Source: Arthrobacter sp. StoSoilB20 (GTDB lineage Bacteria > Actinomycetota > Actinomycetes > Actinomycetales > Micrococcaceae). From it: a stretch of DNA of 64,000 nucleotides. The position numbers and the translations under genes are program-made. The DNA lies in assembly GCF_019977295.1 (NCBI RefSeq), contig NZ_AP024651.1, positions 4,720,109-4,784,108 of the forward strand, read 5' to 3'. Shown here piece after piece: positions 16,799 through 25,078 of the stretch (the stretch's first letter is position 1; each line of letters opens with the position of its first letter). The notes under the pieces were generated by a model that worked only from the letters and a program-made list of their open reading frames with translations, was not told the DNA's origin and did not search any database.

Positions 16799-17491
16799 TC
16801 AGTAGTCCGGGTTGCTTGGCACAACCAGCCCGGTCTCGTAGGCGTAGACCACAACCTGCACCCTGTCCCGCAACTGGAGCTTGCTCAGGATCCGGCGAAC
16901 GTGGGTCTTCACTGTCGCCTCGGACAGGAAAAACTTGTGGGCAATCTCCGCGTTGGACAAGCCTTCGGCAATAGTGGTGAGAATTTCGGTTTCGCGTGGG
17001 GTGAGCTCATCAAGCAACGGATCCCGGTGCGGCGTCGGCGACTGGCCTGGTACTGCTCCGCCACGAACGTACGTTTCCAGGAGACGCTGCGTAACCCGGG
17101 GAGCCACCACGGCGTCACCACTGGCCACGAGCCGCACAGCGTGGACCAGCTCTGACGGGGCAACGTCCTTGAGCAGGAAGGCGGACGCGCCGGCCTGCAG
17201 GCCCGTGAAGGCATACTCATCGAGGTCGAAAGTGGTGAGAATGATGACCCTGGCCTCGGAACCGGAGTCCGAGATCCGACGCGTCGCCTCGATGCCGTCC
17301 ATGGCAGGCATCCGCACATCCATCAGCACTACATCCGGCGCCAGGGCTTCCACTTGGCGTACGGCTTCAGCGCCGTCGGACGCCTCACCCACCACATGGA
17401 AGTCGTCCTCACCTTCGAGGATGAGCCGGAAGCCCATGCGAAGCAGTGGCTGATCGTCCACCAGCAGCACTTTGATGATGTCTTCTGTCAT
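16799..17491 (-). CDS. NarL/LuxR-type response regulator
   Basis: The 230-residue protein has a receiver domain with Asp pair at residues 12-13, phosphorylation site D58 in VVLMDVRMP and K108, then a LuxR-type helix-turn-helix near the C terminus (LTPRETEILTTIAEGLSNAE and VKTHVRRIL). Its start overlaps the stop of the kinase gene by 4 bp (ATGA), so kinase and regulator are made together. Likely target: the ABC exporter genes immediately upstream in the same direction. Confidence 0.95.
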   Translation of the reverse strand: MTEDIIKVLLVDDQPLLRMGFRLILEGEDDFHVVGEASDGAEAVRQVEALAPDVVLMDVRMPAMDGIEATRRISDSGSEARVIILTTFDLDEYAFTGLQAGASAFLLKDVAPSELVHAVRLVASGDAVVAPRVTQRLLETYVRGGAVPGQSPTPHRDPLLDELTPRETEILTTIAEGLSNAEIAHKFFLSEATVKTHVRRILSKLQLRDRVQVVVYAYETGLVVPSNPDY

Positions 17492-18777
17492 GATTCCCCC
17501 TTGTCGCCGGCCCAGCGGAGCTCGGCGTGGACTGCCCAGCCGCCCCTCTTACTGGGGCCGGCAGTAACGATTCCAGCATAAATTCCTGCGCGTTCATTCA
17601 TCCCTGCAATGCCTTGGCCGGTGCCCAGGCTCCCGACGGGTTCGCTGCCGCCCTCCAAGGTTCCGCGGCCGTCGTCGTGCACGTCAATGGTGACCAGATC
17701 GGCGTCGCGCGCCACCTGGACGTCAACGCGGCTGAGCGAGCGGCCGTACCGCAGGACGTTCGTCAGTGACTCCTGCACAATGCGGTAAACGGTGAGTTCA
17801 AAGGCGGGATCCGCCGGGAGGCCAGGGCCTGTGTGCGCATAGTGCAGCGGCAAGCCCGCAGTCCGGAAGCCGTCCAGTAGCTTTGCGAGGTTATGCCCGG
17901 ATTCCAAGGGCGTCAGCGGTGCCGGGCGCCCGGAGTCGTCGCGGAGAACGCCCAACACGCGGCGCATGTCGGCCAAGGCAGCCCTGCCGGTACGTGACAG
18001 TTCGCCAAGGACCTCACCTGCGCGCTCCGGATTCTTCCGGACCACCACCGCAGCGCCATCGGACAGGCTGATCATCACGGTCAGGGAATGGGCTACGACG
18101 TCGTGCATCTCCCGCGCGATCCTGTTCCGCTCCGTCACCTTGCCCAGGTGCGTCGTGCGGGCCGCCCAGGCAGCGATTTCGGCCTCATGTTCCCGCCGCT
18201 GGCGCACGGAAATGCCGATGCCGGTGGCCAGCAGGTTGGACAACATGATGGTCACCGCGGTTGCGATGTTGTTGATCAGGTGGAAGTTCTCGGGGACGTC
18301 CTGCAGGTTGTCCATGCCGCTGGGACTGGTCCACATAAACAGGTACAGCAGGCTCAACGGCAGGCTGGCGGCAACAAACAGCACCAAAGCAAGGCTGCGT
18401 TTCCGGAGGGAAGCCACGGCATACAACGCGAACCACAAGCCGGCCGAGACGTTGGAACCCCACGGGTTGAGGATGGTGGCGGCAACTTCGAGAAGTACGA
18501 CGGCGGCAACCACCTGCAGTGGGTATCGTCGCCTGAACGTCAACGCAGCCGCGATCATCAGCAGCAGCACCACTACCAGCCACTTGCCCTCAATGATGGA
18601 GGTAATGATGGTTGGCAGGGCCAGGAGCACGTAGCTGAGGACCACTACGGCGTCCATGGCGCGCGGCCGCTCAAAGAAGTAGCGCCGGATGCGGCCCCTG
18701 CGGCGCTGGGTGATTTCAGCGAAGGACGCGTCCACCGTAGCGGTGGCCGCGTCCTTCACTTGTGGTGCTTCAGTCAT
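17488..18777 (-). CDS. Sensor histidine kinase (HisKA_3 type)
   Basis: The 429-residue protein has an Arg-rich cytosolic start, five or six spans (about residues 40-190) with almost no external loop, then the dimerisation helix with the phospho-acceptor His in RNRIAREMHDVVAHSL, and the ATPase domain (QESLTNVLRYG, DDGRG, GQGIAGMNERA). The tiny sensor part is typical of intramembrane-sensing kinases that watch cell-envelope stress and partner with ABC exporters such as the one next to it. Confidence 0.94.
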   Translation of the reverse strand: MTEAPQVKDAATATVDASFAEITQRRRGRIRRYFFERPRAMDAVVVLSYVLLALPTIITSIIEGKWLVVVLLLMIAAALTFRRRYPLQVVAAVVLLEVAATILNPWGSNVSAGLWFALYAVASLRKRSLALVLFVAASLPLSLLYLFMWTSPSGMDNLQDVPENFHLINNIATAVTIMLSNLLATGIGISVRQRREHEAEIAAWAARTTHLGKVTERNRIAREMHDVVAHSLTVMISLSDGAAVVVRKNPERAGEVLGELSRTGRAALADMRRVLGVLRDDSGRPAPLTPLESGHNLAKLLDGFRTAGLPLHYAHTGPGLPADPAFELTVYRIVQESLTNVLRYGRSLSRVDVQVARDADLVTIDVHDDGRGTLEGGSEPVGSLGTGQGIAGMNERAGIYAGIVTAGPSKRGGWAVHAELRWAGDKGES

Positions 18778-18803
18778 GGATCGAGCCTAGACGGCAACCC
18801 GTC

Positions 18804-19655
18804 CTAGACGTCCCGCTTCTTCAGCAGGATCATGGCCAGGGCTACCGGTACAACAACCCAGGCACCCAGGACCAGCGCGGCCTGCCACGCTTCCAGCGTC
18901 TCAGGAACATGTTCGACGGCGGTCATGGGACTGATGGTGCTGGTGGGAAGGAACTTGTTGGCTTCCTTGAAGAAGTCGCCGGGAATGAGCTGGAAGGCAA
19001 TCGGGGCCACGAACAGCAGTCCCACCAGGCTCATGATGCCGCCGGCCGAGTTCCGGACGATGGTTCCCAGCGCCATACCGATTGCTGCCACTGCTGCGAC
19101 ATAGAGGCTGTTGACCAAGAGGAGCTTGACGGACTGCGAGCTGCCAAGGTCCAGCTTGAGGTTGTAGTTGTCCACGATCGGCAGGGACACCAGGCCCGCA
19201 ATGTAGATGGACACGGCTGTCAGCGCGAAGGCGCTGACCATCACCACAATGAGCTTGGCCAGGAACGGGGAGAGCCGCTTCGGGACGGCGGCAAAAGTGG
19301 AGCGTGCCATGCCGGTGGTGAATTCGGAGCTCATGAGCAGGACGCCCAGAGAGCCGAGGATGAGCTGGGCAAACGAGATGCCGGAGGTGGGAATGCTGAC
19401 TGCGAGGTCCCCGCCTTGTGCGGCCATGGCGGCTGCTGCTTCGGGATCGCTGGCAACCTGCTCGGCAAACTGTCCGGTTCCCCACGCCGAAAGCGCGGCG
19501 AACCCCACCATCACCAAGGCAGTCGAGGCCAGGAGGATCAGCGTGGACATCAGGGTGCGGAACTTGATGAACTCCGAGTTCAGCACACGGTGGAAGGCCG
19601 GTCCGGGACCGACGGCGTTGCGGGTGGACCTGCGGTCCAAGGTTGTGGTGCTCAT
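18804..19655 (-). CDS. ABC-2 type exporter permease
   Basis: The 283-residue protein has six spans (starting near residue 38) with a larger loop after the first, as in ABC-2 permeases of the bacitracin/daunorubicin exporter group; the start FHRVLNSEFIKFRTLMSTLILL is typical for them. Its start codon is 2 bp after the ATPase stop. With the ATPase it would export a hydrophobic compound or antibiotic; the substrate is unknown. Confidence 0.9.
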   Translation of the reverse strand: MSTTTLDRRSTRNAVGPGPAFHRVLNSEFIKFRTLMSTLILLASTALVMVGFAALSAWGTGQFAEQVASDPEAAAAMAAQGGDLAVSIPTSGISFAQLILGSLGVLLMSSEFTTGMARSTFAAVPKRLSPFLAKLIVVMVSAFALTAVSIYIAGLVSLPIVDNYNLKLDLGSSQSVKLLLVNSLYVAAVAAIGMALGTIVRNSAGGIMSLVGLLFVAPIAFQLIPGDFFKEANKFLPTSTISPMTAVEHVPETLEAWQAALVLGAWVVVPVALAMILLKKRDV

Positions 19656-19657
19656 GT

Positions 19658-20602
19658 CTATTTCCCTCCGGCCTGGGCGGGAACCGAGGCCCCGGTGGTG
19701 ATGTGCGAGTGGTATTCCACCTCGTCCTTGGTCAGTTCCATGTACGCCTCTTCCAGGCTTGCCTGAAGCGGGGTCAGCTCGTACACCATGACCTGGTTCT
19801 CCAGGGCAGTCCTGGCGATCCCGCGGGGATCCAGTCCGGACACCTCAAGGAGTTCGCGCTCATGGACCTCCACGGAAACGCCGGTTCCCGCCAGGAGTTG
19901 CATGAGGCGTTCCGGCTGGTCGGTACGGACACGGGTGCGTGCCTGGCCTTTGCCGGTGATGATTTCGGCGATCGGGGCGTCTGCAATGATCTTGCCCCGG
20001 CCAATCACGATCAGGTGGTCTGCAGTGAGCGCCATCTCGCTCATGAGGTGGCTGGACAGGAAGACCGTGCGGCCTTCGGATGCCAGGTACTTCACCAGGT
20101 TGCGGACCCACACCACGCCTTCAGGATCCAAGCCGTTGACCGGCTCGTCCAGGATGATGGTCTGCGGATCGCCCAACAGTGCGGCGGCAATGCCGAGGCG
20201 CTGACCCATTCCGAGCGAGAAGCCCTTGACCTTCTTTTTGGCGACGTCCCCCAGGCCGGTCATTTCGATGACTTCGCGTACCCGGCTCTTGGGGATGCTG
20301 TGCGTCGCTGCCATGGCGAGCAGGTGGTTGTAGGCGGTGCGGCTCGTGTGGACAGCCTTGGCGTCCAGGAGGGCACCGATCTCCCGCAGCGGTGCCCTGT
20401 GCTGGGCGAACGGTTCACCGTTCACAGTCACAGAGCCCGACGACGGAGTGTCCAGCCCCATGATCATGCGCATGGTGGTGGACTTACCGGCACCGTTCGG
20501 ACCCAGGAAGCCCGTCACCCGTCCGGCCTGGACAGTGAAACTGACACCGCCGACGGCGGTCTTCTCGCCGTAGACCTTGGTCAGGCCTTTTGCTTCGATC
20601 AT
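19658..20602 (-). CDS. ABC transporter ATP-binding protein
   Basis: The 314-residue protein has Walker A GPNGAGKST, the Q-loop, signature FSLGMGQRLGIA, Walker B TIILDEPVNGLDPEG and switch His in SSHLMSE, followed by a C-terminal regulatory extension common in DrrA/BcrA-type exporters. Start at 20602 (GGAGGGA 9 nt upstream); the frame is open a little further. It is first of a four-gene unit: ATPase, permease, kinase, regulator. Confidence 0.94.
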   Translation of the reverse strand: MIEAKGLTKVYGEKTAVGGVSFTVQAGRVTGFLGPNGAGKSTTMRMIMGLDTPSSGSVTVNGEPFAQHRAPLREIGALLDAKAVHTSRTAYNHLLAMAATHSIPKSRVREVIEMTGLGDVAKKKVKGFSLGMGQRLGIAAALLGDPQTIILDEPVNGLDPEGVVWVRNLVKYLASEGRTVFLSSHLMSEMALTADHLIVIGRGKIIADAPIAEIITGKGQARTRVRTDQPERLMQLLAGTGVSVEVHERELLEVSGLDPRGIARTALENQVMVYELTPLQASLEEAYMELTKDEVEYHSHITTGASVPAQAGGK

Positions 20603-20750
20603 GGAAGCGTTCCCTCCTCGGAGCACAATGAGTGTGCGGATGAGTTTCGAATGTACTCACCACGCTACTCACCGGGAGGACGTAAATCGCCGGTCTCAGG
20701 GATGATTCAGGGTTCAGTCAGGGTAGTCCTCGCGGATGACCCGCAGGACT

Positions 20751-22253
20751 TCAGCCGGCGGGAAGGGGCGAGTACACGCGGAGTTCACGGGGTTTCACAG
20801 TGAACGTGGCGCTGCGGACTCCGGGCTTCGGTTCGCCATCCACCGCCAGGACCAGGGGCTGCCCGATTGCTTCCACGGTGATGGTGGTGGCCTCCGTCAG
20901 GTGGGTGACCCGCGACGCCGCCACAGTCCCTGTCACCACAGCCCACAACAGCCGTGCCCGGGCGAAGGGCTCATCCGCCGTGATCATGCGCAGGTCAAAG
21001 ACGCCGTCATCCAGCACAGGCCTGCGGAGCGGCGCGTGGTCGCTGGGGTAGAACCTTCCGCGGCCCATGTAGAGGATCCACAGCTTGTGCTTTACCCCAT
21101 CCACCATGAGCGTGGTGGGCGAATTCACCCCGAAAGTCCGCAAGGATGCCACCACACTGGCCATCGGCTTGCCCATTGCCGGCTGGAGCCGTTCCCGACG
21201 CCTGACCAGGTTCGGATACACGCCCACGCTGGCGGTGTTCAGCATTGCCAGCTCCGTGGTTTCGGGGGTTTCAGGCAGGCCACGCTGCACCACTACATGC
21301 CCCAGGTCAACGGAGGCCGCCTTCCCCTTGGTCAGTGCCTCGATGGCGTCATCGATCGAGCCGGTGCCAATATCGCGGGCAAAGTGGTTGAGCGTCCCGC
21401 CTGGCAGCACCAGGAGCGGCAGTGAATGCTCGACGGCGGCAGCCGCCGCGGTGCCAACGGTTCCGTCGCCGCCCCACACGCCCAATGCGACGGTTCCGGG
21501 CCGCGTGGCTGCGGCTTCCATCTCTGCAGCTATGTCTTCGCCTTCAGAAATTTCCCTTATATAAGCTTTCGGGAATATTTCGTTCAGCAGTTCTCCGGTC
21601 TCGGGCGTGTAGGAGCCACCCATGACGTTGACCCCGATACTCAGCCCCTCGCCGTCGTGGATTGCCGGCGCCTCAACCGGCGTGCGCCGGGGAGTCGGTT
21701 CCGGGGGCCGCGCCGGCCACCACTTGCGGGTTGCCCAAGCAGCGCCGGCCCCAAGGGCGGAACCCAGCACCACATCCGAGGGCCAATGTGCGCCCGTATG
21801 CACGCGCGAGTAAGCCACGCCGGCGGCAATGGGCGCCAGGGCAACTCCGATGACGGGGGAGACGATGCCGGCCCCCACAGCGAAGGCGACCGCGGAAGCA
21901 GAGTGCCCGGAGGGCATCGATGAGCTGGTTGGCTGCGGGTTCACGAAACGAAACAGCGGCAGGTGCTCAGGAAGCGGGCGCCGTCGGGGGAGTGCGCGCT
22001 TGAAGATGACGTTGGTGACCCCTGAAGCAACACCCAAGGCCAACACGCCGTGAAGGGCTGCCCTGCGCGGTTTACCGGGGAACGCGGCCATGACCCCCGC
22101 AATACCGAACCAGAGTTTTCCTTTGGTGGCGGCTGCCGAGAGCCGCCGGAAAAAGACGTCATGGTCACCCTGGGGTTGCCGGGAGACAACCCGGACCAGG
22201 AAGTGATCGAATTTCACAACTCGTTTGGGGCCCTTGGCCACGAAGCCTCGCAT
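20751..22253 (-). CDS. Fused PAP2 phosphatase / diacylglycerol kinase-like lipid kinase
   Basis: This 500-residue protein joins two lipid enzymes. Residues 1-180 are a PAP2 phosphatase with SMPSGHSASA and SRVHTGAHWPSD, with membrane segments between. Residues 210-500 are a DAGK catalytic domain with WGGDGTVG and LPGGTLNHFARD. Such fusions occur in actinobacteria, and may recycle phosphatidate or an undecaprenyl or mannoside lipid. The start is not certain: 22253 is used, and an ATG 24 bp upstream is in frame. It is divergent from another PAP2 gene. Confidence 0.88.
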   Translation of the reverse strand: MRGFVAKGPKRVVKFDHFLVRVVSRQPQGDHDVFFRRLSAAATKGKLWFGIAGVMAAFPGKPRRAALHGVLALGVASGVTNVIFKRALPRRRPLPEHLPLFRFVNPQPTSSSMPSGHSASAVAFAVGAGIVSPVIGVALAPIAAGVAYSRVHTGAHWPSDVVLGSALGAGAAWATRKWWPARPPEPTPRRTPVEAPAIHDGEGLSIGVNVMGGSYTPETGELLNEIFPKAYIREISEGEDIAAEMEAAATRPGTVALGVWGGDGTVGTAAAAAVEHSLPLLVLPGGTLNHFARDIGTGSIDDAIEALTKGKAASVDLGHVVVQRGLPETPETTELAMLNTASVGVYPNLVRRRERLQPAMGKPMASVVASLRTFGVNSPTTLMVDGVKHKLWILYMGRGRFYPSDHAPLRRPVLDDGVFDLRMITADEPFARARLLWAVVTGTVAASRVTHLTEATTITVEAIGQPLVLAVDGEPKPGVRSATFTVKPRELRVYSPLPAG

Positions 22254-22328
22254 TACTTCACAGTAACGCCTGCGCACCCCTGCGGTGGGCTGCCCTCGAC
22301 TTCACCTGGCCGTGGCTACGATGAATGG

Positions 22329-23033
22329 ATGATCCGCGTCCTGCGTCCACGTCAACAACCCGGGTGGCAACTGGTGGTTCCCGGCGTACTCCTGCTGTGC
22401 GCCTTCATAGTCCCGGGCATCATGCTCCTGGTGGGGCAGGGCGAGCCCGCGTTCAACAGCGTTGACACCACGTGGCAGGCCTTTGCGTTCACTCTGCATT
22501 CACCCTTCTGGGATGGCGTGAACGCAGTCCTGAACGGCGTAGGGTACGCGGGCATGCTGGTGCTCCACGGGGTGTTGGCCGCAGTACTGTTCGTTTGGCG
22601 CCGACCCCTTACGGCCACCTTCGTCCTGGTCTCAGGCGTGACGGCCCTGGCGCTCACGCAGCTGGGCAAGGTGGTGGTGGGCAGGGAACGGCCAGTGGGT
22701 GCCAAAGTCCTGACGGATACCGGTTCATACCCCTCCGGGCATGTATCTGCCACCACGGCTCTCCTCATGGTGCTGGCCATCCTGGTCAGCCGCTGGTGGA
22801 TGACGCTGCTGGCTGCCCTGGGAGTCATAGCCATGATGATCAGCCGCACCTACCTCTCAGCACATTGGCTCAGCGATGTCCTCGGCGGTGCCTGTCTTGC
22901 CGGTGGAGTAGTGCTGATCCTCTGGTGGCGCTTCCGGAACGTATGCGTCAAAGAGAATGAAACGGGAGGTCCCCGGACTATTTGGGCGGCAGGGGCTTCG
23001 CGACGCCTGCAAGCAGGAGAGCGAGCAGAATAG
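22329..23033 (+). CDS. PAP2 superfamily phosphatase
   Basis: The 234-residue membrane protein has six spans and the three-part PAP2 site: KVVVGRERP, YPSGHVSATTA and SRTYLSAHWLSDVLGG, giving the Lys/Arg, His and His-Asp residues. It would dephosphorylate a lipid phosphate or undecaprenyl pyrophosphate on the outer face of the membrane. The last 56 bp overlap the 3' end of the convergent MFS gene, so its C-terminal 19 residues are encoded by shared DNA. The gene points away from the fused PAP2 kinase gene with 75 bp between starts. Confidence 0.9.
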   Translation: MIRVLRPRQQPGWQLVVPGVLLLCAFIVPGIMLLVGQGEPAFNSVDTTWQAFAFTLHSPFWDGVNAVLNGVGYAGMLVLHGVLAAVLFVWRRPLTATFVLVSGVTALALTQLGKVVVGRERPVGAKVLTDTGSYPSGHVSATTALLMVLAILVSRWWMTLLAALGVIAMMISRTYLSAHWLSDVLGGACLAGGVVLILWWRFRNVCVKENETGGPRTIWAAGASRRLQAGERAE

Positions 23034-24165
23034 GCGCACCGATGGCCAGGAGAGCCAGGTGGATGCCTGTGTGGTCGCCCAAGTATCCCAACAAAGGCGG
23101 GCCGGCCAGGAAAGCTATGTAGCCGATGGTGGAAACCACGGACACCCGCGCAGCGGCGTGCTTGGGGTCATCCGCAGCGGCCGACATGCCCATGGGGAAG
23201 GCCAGTGCGGCACCGACTCCCCACAAAGCCGCACCAATACCGGCAAGAACCACGTTTCCTGCGAAGACAAACAGCGCCAGGCCAGCTGCGGCCGCTGCCA
23301 TGCTGGCCCGCAGGACGGTGACGCGGCCGAACCTGTCAATCGCCTTGCCCCCAAGGAACCGCATGATCGTCATGGCCAGGACGAAGAGGGCGAACAACAG
23401 CGCACCGGTAGATTCCGAAGCACCCAGTCCGTCCACCGCAGCCTTCGCGATCCAGTCGTTGCCCGCACCTTCGGTCAGGGTGGCACCAAGTACTACGACG
23501 CCGATCAACAGGGTCCTGCCATCGCGCCAAGCGGAGGGTCCCTTCGCAACCGGAGCGCCGTCGTCGTGTACTTCTGCGGCCTCGTGGGGCAGGAAGAAGC
23601 GGGGGACCGTCAGCGCAAGGGCGACAGCGATGGCGGCGATGACCAGCAAATGCTCAGGGAGGCCCACGCCCAGCTGTGAAAGGCCGGCGCCGATCAAGGC
23701 GCCGAGGAAGGCTCCCCCGGAGAACGCCGCGTGGAACTGCGGCATGATGGTTCGCTTGAGCCGGTGCTCGACGTCGGCGCCTTCGATGTTCTGCGCAACG
23801 TCCCACAGCCCGATTCCGATGCCGAAGAAGAACAAGGCGATAGCCGTGGCGGGCACAGAGGCGGCCATCAGGGAGAAAGCGATGGCTGCGCCTGCAGCTC
23901 CTGCAACGATCCCGGCCACACGGACGGTATTCGCAGTGCCGATCCTGCCCACAACCCAGCCCGCCGAAGGCAACGCCAGCAGCGACCCCACCGCTGTGCA
24001 CAGCAGCAGGGTGCCCATCTGGCCGGAGGTCAGGCTCAACGCTTCCGTCACTGCAGGAATGCGCGCGGCCCAGCTGGCAAAGACCAACCCGTTCATGCCG
24101 AAGATCAGGAACGTCGCCACCGCAGCGGCATTGACGTTGGTGGTGCTTCTGGTGTTGGTGGTCAT
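22978..24165 (-). CDS. MFS transporter
   Basis: The 395-residue protein has twelve spans with the usual two halves, for example GMNGLVFASWAARIPAV at the start and LSLTSGQMGTLLLCTAVGSLLALP, which is typical of the YbjJ-like sugar/drug MFS group. The start codon overlaps the stop of the DeoR-type regulator by 4 bp, so it is the second gene of a regulator-transporter pair and probably exports or imports a sugar-derived compound. Confidence 0.9.
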   Translation of the reverse strand: MTTNTRSTTNVNAAAVATFLIFGMNGLVFASWAARIPAVTEALSLTSGQMGTLLLCTAVGSLLALPSAGWVVGRIGTANTVRVAGIVAGAAGAAIAFSLMAASVPATAIALFFFGIGIGLWDVAQNIEGADVEHRLKRTIMPQFHAAFSGGAFLGALIGAGLSQLGVGLPEHLLVIAAIAVALALTVPRFFLPHEAAEVHDDGAPVAKGPSAWRDGRTLLIGVVVLGATLTEGAGNDWIAKAAVDGLGASESTGALLFALFVLAMTIMRFLGGKAIDRFGRVTVLRASMAAAAAGLALFVFAGNVVLAGIGAALWGVGAALAFPMGMSAAADDPKHAAARVSVVSTIGYIAFLAGPPLLGYLGDHTGIHLALLAIGAPILLALLLAGVAKPLPPK

Positions 24166-24929
24166 GCAATCACAACTTCCACGGAGAGTTTGTTGAGCCG
24201 GACAAGATCTTCGGGGGACGGCTTTTGGTCAGTGACAATGACATCCACGGCGTCCATGGCTGCAACCAAAGCCACCGCGCTGGCATTCCACTTGCTGCCT
24301 GCCGACGCCACGATGACACGGGCCGCGGATTCCAGCCCTGCGCGTTTCACCGCCGCATCATCGAGGTCGTGGGCCAGCAGTCCGTCCTTGAGGTTGAGTG
24401 CGCAGGGAGTTACGACGGCGGTGTCGAACCTGAGCGAGCGGATGTTGGCTTCAGTCATGGGTCCCCGGAAAGACTGCTCGCCGGGGATGAGGCTGCCGCC
24501 GGGAAGGATGAGCCGGGGCGCCCGTCCGTCCTTGGCGTGCGTGAGGGCTTCAACACCGTGGAGTGACATGGGCATCACGGTGAGTTCCCGCGTGCCCAGC
24601 CCGCGTGCAATCTCGGTGGCGGTGGATCCGCTGTCCAGCCACACGTGTTCGCGGTCTTTGAGGAGCCCGTCAACTGCGGTGGCAATGCGGGTTTTAGCTT
24701 CGTGGTCTTCCAGTTCCCGCTGGCCGTAACCGGGGTTGTCTCCACGTGCCACCAGGCTGCGTGCACCACCGTGGATGCGCTTGAGGACTCCATTGGCTGC
24801 GAGTATCTCAAGGTCGCGGCGGATGGTGGCTCCCGAGGCTCCCGTGGCGTCCACCAGTTCGTCCACGGTGGCTTGTTCGCGGGTGCGCAGCAGCTCGCCA
24901 ATGAGCCGGTGTCGGTCAGCAGTTCCCAT
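24162..24929 (-). CDS. DeoR/GlpR family transcriptional regulator
   Basis: At 255 residues it shows the DeoR plan: helix-turn-helix (ATVDELVDATGASGATIRRDLE, about residues 18-39) with the family sequence GVLKRIHGGA, then a sugar-phosphate isomerase-like sensor domain with DSGSTA (about 98-103). It precedes and overlaps the MFS gene. A 12-bp palindrome with two flanking repeats lies at 24948-24986, 20-60 bp upstream of its start, a likely own operator. Confidence 0.92.
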   Translation of the reverse strand: MGTADRHRLIGELLRTREQATVDELVDATGASGATIRRDLEILAANGVLKRIHGGARSLVARGDNPGYGQRELEDHEAKTRIATAVDGLLKDREHVWLDSGSTATEIARGLGTRELTVMPMSLHGVEALTHAKDGRAPRLILPGGSLIPGEQSFRGPMTEANIRSLRFDTAVVTPCALNLKDGLLAHDLDDAAVKRAGLESAARVIVASAGSKWNASAVALVAAMDAVDVIVTDQKPSPEDLVRLNKLSVEVVIA

Positions 24930-24947
24930 TATTCAACCGTAGCAAGC

Positions 24948-24986
24948 TTTGCGCATTTAATCATCACTAGTGATCATTTGCGCATT
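24948..24986. promoter_or_regulatory. Putative DeoR operator: palindrome flanked by direct repeats
   Basis: ATCACTAGTGAT (24963-24974) is a perfect 12-bp palindrome. TTTGCGCATT occurs on each side (24948-24957 and 24977-24986). The group lies immediately before the DeoR-type regulator gene, as expected for an autoregulated regulator-transporter operon. Confidence 0.55.
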
Positions 24987-24992
24987 CGATCC

Positions 24993-25076
24993 TCTCTCAC
25001 ATCCCCGGGCTCAAAGCGAAACGCTCTTGCAGCAAGTGCAAGAGCGTCCGCGGGAAACCAAGGGGATGTGCGAGAG
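24993..25076. repeat. Nested inverted repeat after the ABC-F gene
   Basis: The inner stem is perfect: ACGCTCTTGCA (25021-25031) with TGCAAGAGCGT (25037-25047). The outer, imperfect pair is CTCTCACATCCCC (about 24993-25005) with GGGGATGTGCGAGAG (25062-25076). It begins 3 bp after the stop of the minus-strand ABC-F gene, so it probably terminates that transcript. The CTC..CACATCCCC word also occurs in the C-rich repeats at 51813-52117. Confidence 0.55.
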
Positions 25077-25078
25077 CG

